In this document: piece after piece, positions 1 through 5,234 of the stretch
How the letters are laid out: every line of letters begins with the position of its first letter
How positions within the stretch are numbered: the first letter of the stretch is position 1
Assembly (NCBI GenBank): GCA_963530295.1
Contig: CAUSCF010000035.1
Location: 1 to 11,997 of the forward strand
From: JABCPE02 sp963530295
GTDB taxonomy: Bacteria; Bacteroidota; Bacteroidia; Flavobacteriales; Weeksellaceae
Direction of reading: 5' to 3'
Length of the DNA stretch: 11,997 nt
Translations under genes and position numbers: made by a program
Notes under the pieces: generated by a model
What the model was told of the DNA's origin: nothing
Databases searched by the model: none
What the model saw: only the letters and a program-made list of their open reading frames with translations

Positions 1-54
1 GGGAATGTACCAGTGTTTTACTGATCTTCTGATGGATTTGAAAAAATGCAACAT
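1..54 (-). CDS. N-terminal fragment of a probable small membrane protein (DUF308/HdeD-like?), cut by the window edge
   Basis: Eighteen codons read leftward from an ATG at 52-54 to the window edge with no stop, giving MLHFFKSIRRSVKHWYIP. The short amphipathic, basic start followed by WYIP resembles the N-termini of Bacteroidota DUF308/HdeD-like multi-pass membrane proteins, where the basic segment leads into the first membrane helix. That family guess comes from memory of the pattern and rests on 18 residues only. The stronger evidence that a gene starts here is a perfect Bacteroidota promoter at 82-112, whose predicted transcript would begin about 20 bases before the ATG. A second ATG at 75-77, in another frame, stops after 15 codons and is less likely. 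Function cannot be settled from this window. Confidence 0.55.
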   Translation of the reverse strand, partial: MLHFFKSIRRSVKHWYIP

Positions 55-81
55 AACTTTATCATTTAAAAATTAATGACG

Positions 82-112
82 CAAAAATAAGGATATTTTA
101 TTGATTAGCAAA
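82..112 (-). promoter_or_regulatory. Bacteroidota-type promoter for the leftward gene at the left edge
   Basis: Read on the minus strand, TTTG (109-112) is separated by exactly 19 bases from TATTTTTG (82-89). This fits the Bacteroidota primary sigma consensus of TTTG at -33 and TAnnTTTG at -7 without mismatch. Transcription would start near 75 and run left into the reading frame that begins at 54. Confidence 0.7.
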
Positions 113-138
113 ATATTTATAAATAATTTAATAGAGGA

Positions 139-169
139 TTAGCAAGATACACTTATTTACCTATTTTTG
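139..169 (+). promoter_or_regulatory. Candidate rightward promoter before a possible decayed gene
   Basis: TTAG (139-142), 19 bases, then TATTTTTG (162-169). The -7 box is perfect and the -33 box has one mismatch to TTTG. The predicted start lies within a few bases of an ATG at 176. With the leftward promoter at 82-112 this makes a divergent pair. Such AT-rich matches can arise by chance, so support is modest. Confidence 0.3.
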
Positions 170-175
170 TTGTAT

Positions 176-407
176 ATGCTTAGTGTTTTTTGTGAAAATG
201 TAGACCTATTGGATAGCTATATAAAGTGGCAGATTGCTTAGATAAAGTATTATCTAAAATTCACAAGGAGATTTAGACAAAAGAAGTGAACTTGAATTCA
301 AAAAGCAAATGCAACATCTACTTGTATATCTACTTTATGAATCCAATGATTTATTTTATAAAACTCGATACTATTTTAGAAACCTTTGTAACGACTATTT
401 GGTATAG
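176..407 (+). pseudogene. Possible decayed small gene, frameshifted
   Basis: No intact frame exists, but three rightward frames join end to end in a protein-like way. An ATG at 176 gives 21 codons (MLSVFCENVDLLDSYIKWQI and one more residue) to a TAG at 239-241. The next frame overlaps it and reads DKVLSKIHKEI to a stop at 274-276. The third is open for 49 codons from 258 to a TAG at 405-407, including DKRSELEFKKQMQHLLVYLL and a Tyr/Phe-rich end. The residues look like a helical protein rather than random AT-rich translation, and a promoter-like sequence precedes the ATG. Two frameshifts would be needed to join them. The product is not recognised. A chance open frame of about 50 codons is quite possible in such DNA, so this is a tentative call. 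Confidence 0.3.
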
Positions 408-505
408 GATAAATTGCTTTTTTGCATATCAAACATATTCGTTGTGATAGAGTCCTTTGTGAGAATTTTGGTCAGGCAAATTCGGGCTATTTTGTGGATG
501 CCTCT

Positions 506-545
506 GCACTCACACGGAGGTTTAGAAACCTCCATGATGTAGTGC
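506..545. repeat. Inverted repeat, two-part stem
   Basis: GGAGGTTT (516-523) and AAACCTCC (526-533) pair perfectly around a 2-base spacer. Outside an asymmetric internal loop, GCACT (506-510) pairs with AGTGC (541-545). It may act as RNA structure, a protein-binding palindrome or part of a mobile intergenic repeat; the sequence alone does not decide. Confidence 0.6.
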
Positions 546-557
546 GGTAGCGACCGC
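544..557. repeat. Small GC-rich hairpin before a T tract
   Basis: GCGGT (544-548) and ACCGC (553-557) pair around the loop AGCG. The stem shares two bases with the outer arm of the neighbouring inverted repeat, so the two folds compete. The ten-T run begins 10 bases downstream, which is too far for a standard intrinsic terminator. Confidence 0.45.
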
Positions 558-573
558 AAAATTAGATTTTTTT

Positions 574-604
574 TTTGCCAATTGGGAAAATATTTGTACC
601 TTTG
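574..604 (+). promoter_or_regulatory. Strong Bacteroidota-type promoter with no gene behind it
   Basis: TTTG (574-577), 19 bases, then TACCTTTG (597-604): a perfect match to TTTG-N19-TAnnTTTG. The predicted start is about 610. A partly symmetric GTGA-N5-TCAC (609-621) sits on that start and could be an operator. No rightward protein gene follows, only the 3' end of a leftward gene from 883, so the product would be a non-coding or antisense RNA, or the promoter is a relic. Confidence 0.6.
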
Positions 605-656
605 CATCGTGAGTTAATCACAGGAATAAACGCAAAGCAATGAATTAAATTCCGTA

Positions 657-804
657 ACTAAATCATTACCTATTAGGTTTTTTACAAAATAGAATTGATT
701 GTAAGTAAGGAAGTTAGGAAAATAGTTTATTCTTTGTACCCAGAAGTTACTGAGAAAATAGGTGTAATCAAATAAAATAAGAACTATTACTAAATCATTA
801 CCTA
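657..804. repeat. Direct repeat, 16 bp, copies at 657-672 and 789-804
   Basis: ACTAAATCATTACCTA occurs exactly twice, 132 bases apart. Weaker similarity continues downstream of both copies: each is followed within about 25-40 bases by AAAATAGA and then an AT-rich stretch ending in AAG or TAAG. This suggests two diverged copies of a longer unit. Between them, ACCT-ATT-AGGT followed by six T (668-684) is a very weak terminator-like hairpin. Confidence 0.5.
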
Positions 805-882
805 ATCTTCTTGTAATTCCTGTATCTTCTTTATTTAAAATAGATTATAAAAGTAGTTTCAATTTTTGCAGAAAAATCATAC

Positions 883-1845
883 TTATTCCTTCGGTAAAAT
901 AGAATTTCCTTTTATATCCAAAACAAAGTGCTGACCGCTTTGGTCGGTTGCCAAGAAATATATAGTTGCTTTGCTTCTGTCTGTTTCATCAATTTTTTTT
1001 AATTCTTCTGATGAAGTGTAGATTATATCATATATCTTATACTTTTCCTGTGGTTTTATCAGCCACTCTTGTGTTGTCAAATCTATCACACCTGTTTTTT
1101 TGACTTCATTTAAATCTCCTCTATCTTTTTGGACACTGTATCCTAATCTACCACCATACCATCCATCATTCATGAGCTCACCATAAAGTTTTTTCTTACC
1201 TGATATGGTTAGAAACCCTTTTTTACCTTCAAAATCTTCTACATAGAAAATAGTTTCGCCACTCTCTTTATCTTCATAATCAGTCTTGATAAAATATTTA
1301 AAATGAAATCCTTCCTGCTCCTCTCCTTTTTGGTTAATAAGCATCCTGCCTTCCTTTTCTTTAGAGGAGATTATAGCATAATATTCTCCTTTATACATTA
1401 TCGGACTTGATATATATTCATAATCCTTATTATAGGCTGTCATTCTTCCTTGTTCATCTACTTGAAAACCCAGCATATCTTTTTCAATAGGAGCTTCTCT
1501 TCGATATGAGCCACCTGATCCCGGTACTACTTTTAATTCTGAGATAATATAATCTGAAGAAATTACCACATGACTATTTTTATTCTTCCCCACACTTATT
1601 GAAGCATAAAAGTCAGGATTAAAAGTATCGTCTCTCAATAACACAAAATCTGTAAGGATTTTTCTGGATTTCACATCCATCAGCGCCCATTCTTTACCGT
1701 CTTTGGAGTATGGAACTAAGTCTGTGGGATTATAATCTCTAATTTTGTCTATAATATACTTTTGTGCTATTTTTCTTTGTTTCTTACTCTGTGCTGTACC
1801 CAATACACTTGTACCAAGCATCACGGCTAATAAAATTCTTTTCAT
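883..1845 (-). CDS. Secreted hypothetical protein with weak WG-like repeats
   Basis: A 320-residue protein that I do not recognise as a named family. The N-terminus (MKRILLAVMLGTSVLGTAQ) is a clear signal peptide, probably cut after Gln19. There is no lipobox cysteine, so export to the periplasm or beyond is expected. The rest is charged and beta-rich, with recurring short units of the type charged-Gly-charged followed by hydrophobic strands: KDGKEWALMD (about 48-57), EGKKGFLTISG (206-216), KKTGVIDLTTQEWLIKP (249-265) and DQSGQHFVLDIKGN (301-314). These recall degenerate WG/KWG beta repeats seen in many Bacteroidota exported proteins, but the match is loose. The start is fixed by the signal peptide. 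A palindrome at 1926-1953 separates it from the operon upstream, so it is probably transcribed alone; no clear promoter was found. Confidence 0.85.
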   Translation of the reverse strand: MKRILLAVMLGTSVLGTAQSKKQRKIAQKYIIDKIRDYNPTDLVPYSKDGKEWALMDVKSRKILTDFVLLRDDTFNPDFYASISVGKNKNSHVVISSDYIISELKVVPGSGGSYRREAPIEKDMLGFQVDEQGRMTAYNKDYEYISSPIMYKGEYYAIISSKEKEGRMLINQKGEEQEGFHFKYFIKTDYEDKESGETIFYVEDFEGKKGFLTISGKKKLYGELMNDGWYGGRLGYSVQKDRGDLNEVKKTGVIDLTTQEWLIKPQEKYKIYDIIYTSSEELKKIDETDRSKATIYFLATDQSGQHFVLDIKGNSILPKE

Positions 1846-1925
1846 TTCTTATTCTTTTATTTTTGTGTGCAATTTACGGATTTTTTAATTTGGTTTTAAG
1901 AAACTTCTTTGTTTTATAATAAACA

Positions 1926-1953
1926 AGGGACTTTTGAAATTTCAAAAGTCCCT
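1926..1953 (-). terminator. Perfect palindrome, likely terminator of the SPFH/zinc-ribbon operon
   Basis: AGGGACTTTTGAAA (1926-1939) is followed directly by its exact reverse complement (1940-1953), a 28-bp perfect palindrome 20 bases after the zinc-ribbon stop codon. On the minus strand the stem is followed by a T-rich tail (TTGTTTATTATA), as expected of an intrinsic terminator. A second short palindrome, AATAGTT-T-AACTATT (1958-1972), lies between the stop codon and this stem. Confidence 0.7.
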
Positions 1954-1973
1954 AAGCAATAGTTTAACTATTT

Positions 1974-2249
1974 TTATTTATTGGATTTCAGAGAGTTATC
2001 CTCTTTTGTGATGTAGATACCATCATCCAAGGTTGTTTGTATAAACTCATAACCACAATAGGCACAGTGAGTTACACCATCTCGTTTGGCTCGTCCTGCC
2101 CCACAGTTTGGGCAGTCCTGCGTATCAATTTCAGCAGTGTCTTTCGGCTGGAAAATATCATCTCTGTATTTTTTCTGAGCCTGAGACCTTTGTTTCATTC
2201 GTTCCAGAAAAGACATTGTATTTCCAGAAGATTTATTTTCGTCCTCCAT
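1974..2249 (-). CDS. Small zinc-ribbon protein paired with the SPFH protein
   Basis: A 91-residue soluble protein. The N-terminal 40 residues are polar and basic and probably helical. The centre carries a zinc ribbon of form C46-P-N-C49 ... C62-A-Y-C65, each pair followed by Gly, spaced as in rubredoxin-like zinc knuckles. There is no catalytic motif. It starts 26 bases after the SPFH stop codon on the same strand, so the two are almost certainly one transcript. In Bacillus subtilis the SPFH protein YdjI is encoded together with a zinc-ribbon protein (YdjG) and PspA. By analogy this protein may be a partner of the SPFH protein at the membrane, but sequence similarity to YdjG was not tested. 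No PspA gene is present here. The role is inferred from context; the zinc ribbon itself is clear. Confidence 0.85.
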   Translation of the reverse strand: MEDENKSSGNTMSFLERMKQRSQAQKKYRDDIFQPKDTAEIDTQDCPNCGAGRAKRDGVTHCAYCGYEFIQTTLDDGIYITKEDNSLKSNK

Positions 2250-2275
2250 TGGTTTATTATTTTAATGCCTGATTA

Positions 2276-3250
2276 TCAAAGACTTGATAATATTTCTGCT
2301 TTCTTTTCCTTGTATTCGGTTTCATCTATAAGCCCATTCTCAAAAAGCGTTTTTAGTTTTTGAAGTTTGGTCGTGGCATCATCTTGAACCAAATTTTGTG
2401 GCTGGTTTTGCTGTGTCTGCTGCTGCATCGCGCTTATCATCGCCCCCATCGCCATGCCCTCCTGTATTCCCGAACTTATATTACTGCGGTCATTCCCTAT
2501 CGCGATCGCTGTATTAAATTTCTGGAAACGCTCCATATCGCCTATCATATTCATATTAGTCACCTTGTCGTAGAACTCCGTAACCTCCTCTGGGAGAGTC
2601 GCAGAACTCACCATAAACTGAGTAACTTCCACCCCAAAATCAGCAAAATAAGGCTCTATAAGCGGACGGATTTTTTCGCTCAAAGCAGTCATATTTCCAG
2701 CCAAATCAAGAACCGAAAGACCTGCATTAGAAAGCACCTCACCGAACTTCGGCGCGATGAAATCTCTCAACTGGTTTTCAAGCTCAAAAACCGTAAGCAT
2801 CGGATAAGTGCCCGCATATTCTTTGAAAAACTTCGCTACATCCGTGATACGCACATTATACGAACCAAAAGCCCTTACCCGAACCTGCCCAAACTGCGGA
2901 TCTCTCATCAGAACAGGCGCCGGCGTTCCCCATTTCAGGTTTACAAACTGCTTGGTAGAGAAATAATATACATCAGCCTTGAATGGACTTTCAAAGCCAT
3001 ACTTCCAGCCTTTAAGCTTGGAAAGAATCGGTATATTTTTAGTGGATAATTCATGCGTCCCTGCTGGGAAAACATCCGCTGCCACACCTTCGTTTAGGAA
3101 AAGTGCAGTCTGGCTCTCGCGCACGATAAGTTTTGCTCCGTTTTTTATTTCTTTATCTTGGTCTGGAACTTTCCACATTAGTAAATTTGGGTCTGGTTCC
3201 ACCCATTCTATAATCTCTAAAAACGGAAGTTTTGAATTTGTATCTGCCAT
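2276..3250 (-). CDS. SPFH-domain protein, YdjI/'virion core protein' family, with C-terminal SHOCT domain
   Basis: A 324-residue protein of the SPFH (stomatin/prohibitin/flotillin/HflK-C) superfamily, YdjI-like branch. Characteristic stretches are FLEIIEW (10-16), IKNGAKLIVRESQTALFLNEG (35-55), PAGTHELSTKNIPIL (62-76), GWKYGFESPFKADVYYFSTK (81-100), LKWGTPAPVLMRDPQFG (105-121) and VRVRAFGSYNVRI (123-135). A Met- and Gln-rich linker (about 260-290) leads to a SHOCT domain (293-323: KLQKLKTLFENGLIDETEYK then KKAEIL), a short helical module often found at the ends of such proteins. There is no signal peptide or membrane helix, so it is a cytoplasmic protein that probably oligomerises on the inner membrane. 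In B. subtilis, YdjI helps bring PspA to the membrane under envelope stress. It is the first gene of a two-gene operon with its own candidate promoter. Confidence 0.92.
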   Translation of the reverse strand: MADTNSKLPFLEIIEWVEPDPNLLMWKVPDQDKEIKNGAKLIVRESQTALFLNEGVAADVFPAGTHELSTKNIPILSKLKGWKYGFESPFKADVYYFSTKQFVNLKWGTPAPVLMRDPQFGQVRVRAFGSYNVRITDVAKFFKEYAGTYPMLTVFELENQLRDFIAPKFGEVLSNAGLSVLDLAGNMTALSEKIRPLIEPYFADFGVEVTQFMVSSATLPEEVTEFYDKVTNMNMIGDMERFQKFNTAIAIGNDRSNISSGIQEGMAMGAMISAMQQQTQQNQPQNLVQDDATTKLQKLKTLFENGLIDETEYKEKKAEILSSL

Positions 3251-3268
3251 AACTTTATTTTTGTAGTG

Positions 3269-3300
3269 TAAAATTATGACATTATGATACTCCTGCCAAA
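3269..3300 (-). promoter_or_regulatory. Candidate promoter of the SPFH/zinc-ribbon operon
   Basis: On the minus strand TTTG (3297-3300) is followed after 20 bases by TAATTTTA (3269-3276), one mismatch from TAnnTTTG. The transcript would start near 3262, about 12 bases before the ATG at 3250. The short leader without a Shine-Dalgarno sequence is ordinary for this phylum. Confidence 0.5.
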
Positions 3301-3308
3301 AAAAGAGC

Positions 3309-3325
3309 GTCTACAAAGTGTCTAC
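3309..3325. promoter_or_regulatory. Paired hexamers, possible activator site
   Basis: GTCTAC occurs at 3309-3314 and again at 3320-3325, same orientation, 11 bp apart, or one helical turn. They lie 8 to 25 bases upstream of the -33 box of the SPFH promoter, about -47 to -63 from the predicted start. This is the usual geometry for a dimeric activator or response regulator. The binding protein is unknown. Confidence 0.35.
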
Positions 3326-3337
3326 TTGTTTTATAAT

Positions 3338-3354
3338 GTTTTGATTTTCAAAAC
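3338..3354 (-). terminator. AT-rich hairpin directly after the regulator gene
   Basis: GTTTTGA and TCAAAAC (7-bp arms, 3-base loop) start immediately after the stop codon of the TPR/HTH gene. The stem is AT-rich and the following sequence (ATTATAAAAC on the minus strand) is not a clean T run, so it would be a weak terminator at best. Confidence 0.3.
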
Positions 3355-5226
3355 TTAAACAATATTTTGCAAAAAATCTTCCAAGTCTTTTTCCTTGTCC
3401 AAATTCAGTTTTTGTTTGATTCTGTATTTGGTCATTCGGATACTTTTTGGCTCTACATTAAAGATGGTTGCGAGTTCTTTGGTAGACAATTTCAAATGAA
3501 TATATGCACAATATCTAAGGTCAAGAGGCGTAAGCTTGTTATCCGACAAGGCGTTCAGCTTACTGAAAAACTCTGGATGGATTTCCTGAAACTCCTTCAC
3601 AGACTGGTCCAGCGCCTCCTCCATTCGCTTCTCTTGTTTTAGTATCGTGTCTATATTTACATCGGTTTCCTTGGCTTTTATGCTCTCTCTGATTTCATCC
3701 AAAAGCTGATTTTTTCGCTCTATTTGGAGGGCGTTTGCTAAGGCTTCCTTGTGCATTTGGTCATTTTTTAGCCGAAGCAGCTCCTGTTGTTCTTTTAAGC
3801 GGGCTTGTTCTTCTTGTTCCAGTAGAATACGGAGTTTAGACTCTCTTTCCACTCTTATTTTTTGGATAGAGAGCAGACGGCGCTGTTTTTCTTTATGCAA
3901 AGCCTGAGCCTGAGCTTCCTGCTTTTCCTTTTGGAGGCGAAGTTCTTTTTCCGCCTGTAGTTTCATCCTATTAGCATAGTTTCTACGCACCAAAATCAGC
4001 AGAAATACAGCCATAATAGCCAAACTGATGTAGAGATAATTTTGGATTCTCCTATTTTTTTCTCTCTCTTTTACTACTTCTATTTCGGATTTTATACGCT
4101 TGTTTTCGTATTGGGCTTCCAGCTTGTGGGTTTGTTCCTGCTGGTTTTGGTCGTATATTTTATCGTTGTATTGTTCTTTTTGTTTTTTGAAAAATAATGC
4201 CTTTTCAAAGTTATTATTATTTTGATACAACTGAGAAAGCGCCTCCGAGATAGAAGCCAAAGTATGGTAATCTGGCGAGGACTGCTTCTCCATATCAGAA
4301 TAGGCATCCACCAATAGTTTTTCAGCCTTGTTAAAATCCCCCTGACGAATCGCTAGCTGCGCCAAAAGCCCGTCTGCATTGGCTTTCACTGACGAACTTG
4401 CATCTCGGTTCAGGGAAGTCTGCTTGGCTATTTCTGTATATTTTCTTATGCTGTCTGCGCTTCCTTTGGTCTGATAGTAGTAGTCTGCAATGTTGATATT
4501 GGTAATGGCATAAGTCTCTGGACTCACAAAATTAGGATGCTTATGATAGACCTCTGCTGATTTTTTGAGGTAAATCAATATACTATCCATATATTCTGGC
4601 TTCGGATTTTCTTTGTACAGAAGCCCCATAGATGTAGACATAGCCGAATAGGCATTGGACAGCAGGTTGTAGTTTTTAGCTTTTTGAGCCGATTTTACAG
4701 CATCTATGGCGTATTTATAAGCCTGAGCCGTATGGTCAAGACTCGCGTGAGCCCCATAGAGAATGTAGTATATACGAGGTTTTAGCAGGTCTAAATTATG
4801 TTTCTGCGCCAAATCCAATGATTTCTGAGAAAACTCCACAGCCAAATCCCTTACTTCCAGATAGTTATAATAATATGCTTTGGTGTAATATCCATAGGCA
4901 AGGGCTTCAGGATGATTGATACTCTGCGCCTCTGCCATGGCTTTTTCTGTATAAATCTTCGCTGAATCCGAATTAGAAACCGAAAACTGGTACTTTACCA
5001 TTTCCGAATAGACTTTGGGCAGTTCCTTTGCTGATTTCTGCCGAGCCTGTTTTTCGGCTGTTTTTATGGATTGGTATGCTTTATCAAACTGATGCCTTCC
5101 CCGCTGCATTTCGGCATTGGTAATAATCTGGTCTATTTTTGAACCTTGACCAAACATAAACACCGAAAAAACACTAAAAATAAATACTATTTTTTTAGCC
5201 ATGAATTTCATCTTCCCTTTCATCAT
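3355..5226 (-). CDS. Membrane-bound TPR protein with C-terminal LuxR-like helix-turn-helix
   Basis: A 623-residue regulator. The N-terminus has a signal or anchor segment (KKIVFIFSVFSVFMFGQ, about 11-27). Residues 30-350 are helical tetratricopeptide-type repeats, for example EALAYGYYTKAYYYNYLEVR and FNKAEKLLVDAYSDME. A membrane helix follows at about 395-413 (YLYISLAIMAVFLLILV), then a long Lys/Glu/Gln-rich coiled coil (about 420-545). The C-terminal region (about 560-623) contains LTPLDLRYCAYIHLKLSTKE followed by LATIFNVEPKSIRMTKYRIK, the four-helix LuxR/GerE-like DNA-binding fold of many Bacteroidota TPR regulators. Predicted topology puts the TPR part in the periplasm and the HTH in the cytoplasm. 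Several Met codons (1, 2, 6, 9) could start translation. The first lies 8 bases after the SpmA-SpmB stop, so the genes are co-transcribed. The target genes are unknown. Confidence 0.88.
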   Translation of the reverse strand: MMKGKMKFMAKKIVFIFSVFSVFMFGQGSKIDQIITNAEMQRGRHQFDKAYQSIKTAEKQARQKSAKELPKVYSEMVKYQFSVSNSDSAKIYTEKAMAEAQSINHPEALAYGYYTKAYYYNYLEVRDLAVEFSQKSLDLAQKHNLDLLKPRIYYILYGAHASLDHTAQAYKYAIDAVKSAQKAKNYNLLSNAYSAMSTSMGLLYKENPKPEYMDSILIYLKKSAEVYHKHPNFVSPETYAITNINIADYYYQTKGSADSIRKYTEIAKQTSLNRDASSSVKANADGLLAQLAIRQGDFNKAEKLLVDAYSDMEKQSSPDYHTLASISEALSQLYQNNNNFEKALFFKKQKEQYNDKIYDQNQQEQTHKLEAQYENKRIKSEIEVVKEREKNRRIQNYLYISLAIMAVFLLILVRRNYANRMKLQAEKELRLQKEKQEAQAQALHKEKQRRLLSIQKIRVERESKLRILLEQEEQARLKEQQELLRLKNDQMHKEALANALQIERKNQLLDEIRESIKAKETDVNIDTILKQEKRMEEALDQSVKEFQEIHPEFFSKLNALSDNKLTPLDLRYCAYIHLKLSTKELATIFNVEPKSIRMTKYRIKQKLNLDKEKDLEDFLQNIV

Positions 5227-5234
5227 TTTTCATT

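Larger units (their letters stand above)
408..882. other. Gene-poor intergenic stretch holding hairpins, an orphan promoter and a direct repeat
   Basis: No convincing protein gene is visible on either strand. The left part (about 460-560) is richer in G and C than its surroundings and contains two inverted repeats. It is followed by a run of ten T (567-576) and a perfect rightward promoter at 574-604. The right part (605-882) is very AT-rich, has only very short open frames, and contains two copies of a 16-bp repeat. A 70-codon leftward open frame at 395-607 crosses both hairpins and the promoter and looks spurious. Confidence 0.6.

Noticed and set aside
441..470. GTTGTGA resembling the start of type II-C CRISPR repeats
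   Set aside because: Only one copy of a short motif is present, with no regularly spaced repeats or cas gene, so neither an array nor a tracrRNA can be claimed.
544..576. Hairpin plus T tract as a rightward terminator
   Set aside because: Nine bases separate the 5-bp stem from the T run and no intact rightward gene precedes it; the T run more likely belongs to the promoter region.
395..607. Leftward 70-codon open frame
   Set aside because: It runs through both hairpins, a T tract and a promoter on the other strand, has no promoter of its own, and its product looks like translated intergenic DNA.
1..882. Insertion sequence or integrated element remnant
   Set aside because: No transposase similarity, paired terminal inverted repeats or target-site duplication could be recognised.
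2360..3049. Rightward 229-codon open frame
   Set aside because: It lies antisense inside the well-supported SPFH gene and encodes no recognisable protein, with an unnatural Arg/His/Ile-rich composition.
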